From an uncultured Bacillota bacterium (GTDB taxonomy: Bacteria > Bacillota > JAAYKD01), in NCBI GenBank assembly GCA_937897315.1, contig CALCNS010000095.1, positions 1 through 5,611 of the forward strand: a stretch of 5,611 nt of DNA. Reading direction: 5' to 3'. Every line of letters starts with the position of its first letter. Within the stretch, counting starts at the first letter, position 1. The notes under the pieces are model-generated. The model saw only the letters and a list, made by a program, of their open reading frames with translations, searched no databases and was not told the DNA's origin. Positions 5,403 through 5,611 of this stretch are shown here, piece by piece. Both the position numbers and the translations under genes were made by a program.

Positions 5403-5611
5403 ATGATTGATTTGCTACTGGCTTTATCTGCAGGAATCCTATTTGGTTTCGTCCTGCGGCATTATCCCGTATGGGCAAAACAGGTACCGGTTGCGATAAC
5501 AGTGGGTTTATTTGCTTTAATTTTTGTTATGGGTTTACAAGTAGGGGGTAGTTCAGAAGTCATGAACTCCATTATGCAAATTGGTTTCCAAGCTGCTTCG
5601 TTTGCTTTCAT
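5403..5611 (+). CDS. N-terminal fragment of a LysO-like (DUF340) lysine exporter; runs off the right edge
   Basis: The frame stays open from the ATG at 5403 to the window end, giving 69 full codons. AGGAG (5391-5395) is a well-placed ribosome site. The peptide begins MIDLLLALSAGILFGFVLRH and has hydrophobic segments at about residues 2-18 and 28-47, then a GLQVGGSSEVMNSI stretch and a further hydrophobic segment starting near IGFQAASFAF. A short first helix with a glycine pattern, followed by a helix ending in F(V)MGLxxG and a polar SSE turn, resembles the N-terminal half of LysO/YbjE-type proteins, which export lysine in Escherichia coli. In many Bacillota this half is a separate gene of about 90-100 codons followed by a second gene for the C-terminal half. 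Whether that holds here lies beyond the window. Export of lysine is inferred from family resemblance only. Confidence 0.6.
   Translation, partial: MIDLLLALSAGILFGFVLRHYPVWAKQVPVAITVGLFALIFVMGLQVGGSSEVMNSIMQIGFQAASFAF

Overview
The window looks like ordinary chromosomal DNA from a low-to-mid-GC Bacillota (Firmicutes), possibly an anaerobe of the Negativicutes or Clostridia. The supporting signs are a classical tyrosyl T-box leader, AGGAGG-type ribosome binding sites, TTGACA/TATAAT-like promoters with 17-base spacers, and proteins resembling families common in anaerobic Bacillota. I see no phage genes, insertion sequences, CRISPR arrays, rRNA or tRNA genes.

Layout from left to right. (1) The left edge holds the first 89 codons of a minus-strand gene for a two-helix membrane protein resembling the N-terminus of PIN/TRAM-domain (YacL-like) proteins. 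(2) After a gene-free stretch of about 240 bases, a near-consensus plus-strand promoter drives a leader of about 120 nt and a 96-residue protein with two zinc ribbons. The leader can form an 11-bp helix covering the Shine-Dalgarno sequence. A strong intrinsic terminator follows. (3) Convergent to it on the minus strand is tyrS, encoding tyrosyl-tRNA synthetase, preceded by a complete T-box riboswitch with a UAC specifier, a T-box sequence, an intrinsic terminator and its own promoter. (4) Immediately upstream, also on the minus strand, a major facilitator transporter and a MatC-like ion transporter superfamily permease are separated by 32 bases and probably co-transcribed. (5) Divergent from this pair, at the right edge, a plus-strand gene begins that resembles the N-terminal part of a LysO-type lysine exporter (DUF340). 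It is cut by the window end.

The genes do not form one pathway. tyrS is a housekeeping gene controlled by uncharged tRNA-Tyr. The two transporters have no metabolic gene beside them to reveal a substrate. The tyrS promoter lies 6 bases beyond the stop codon of the MatC-like gene and no separate terminator is visible there, so the T-box terminator may also handle read-through from the transporter pair.

The least explained element is the structured leader of the zinc-ribbon gene, with mutually exclusive pairings that could switch translation. I found no clear evidence of an entirely new multi-gene system.
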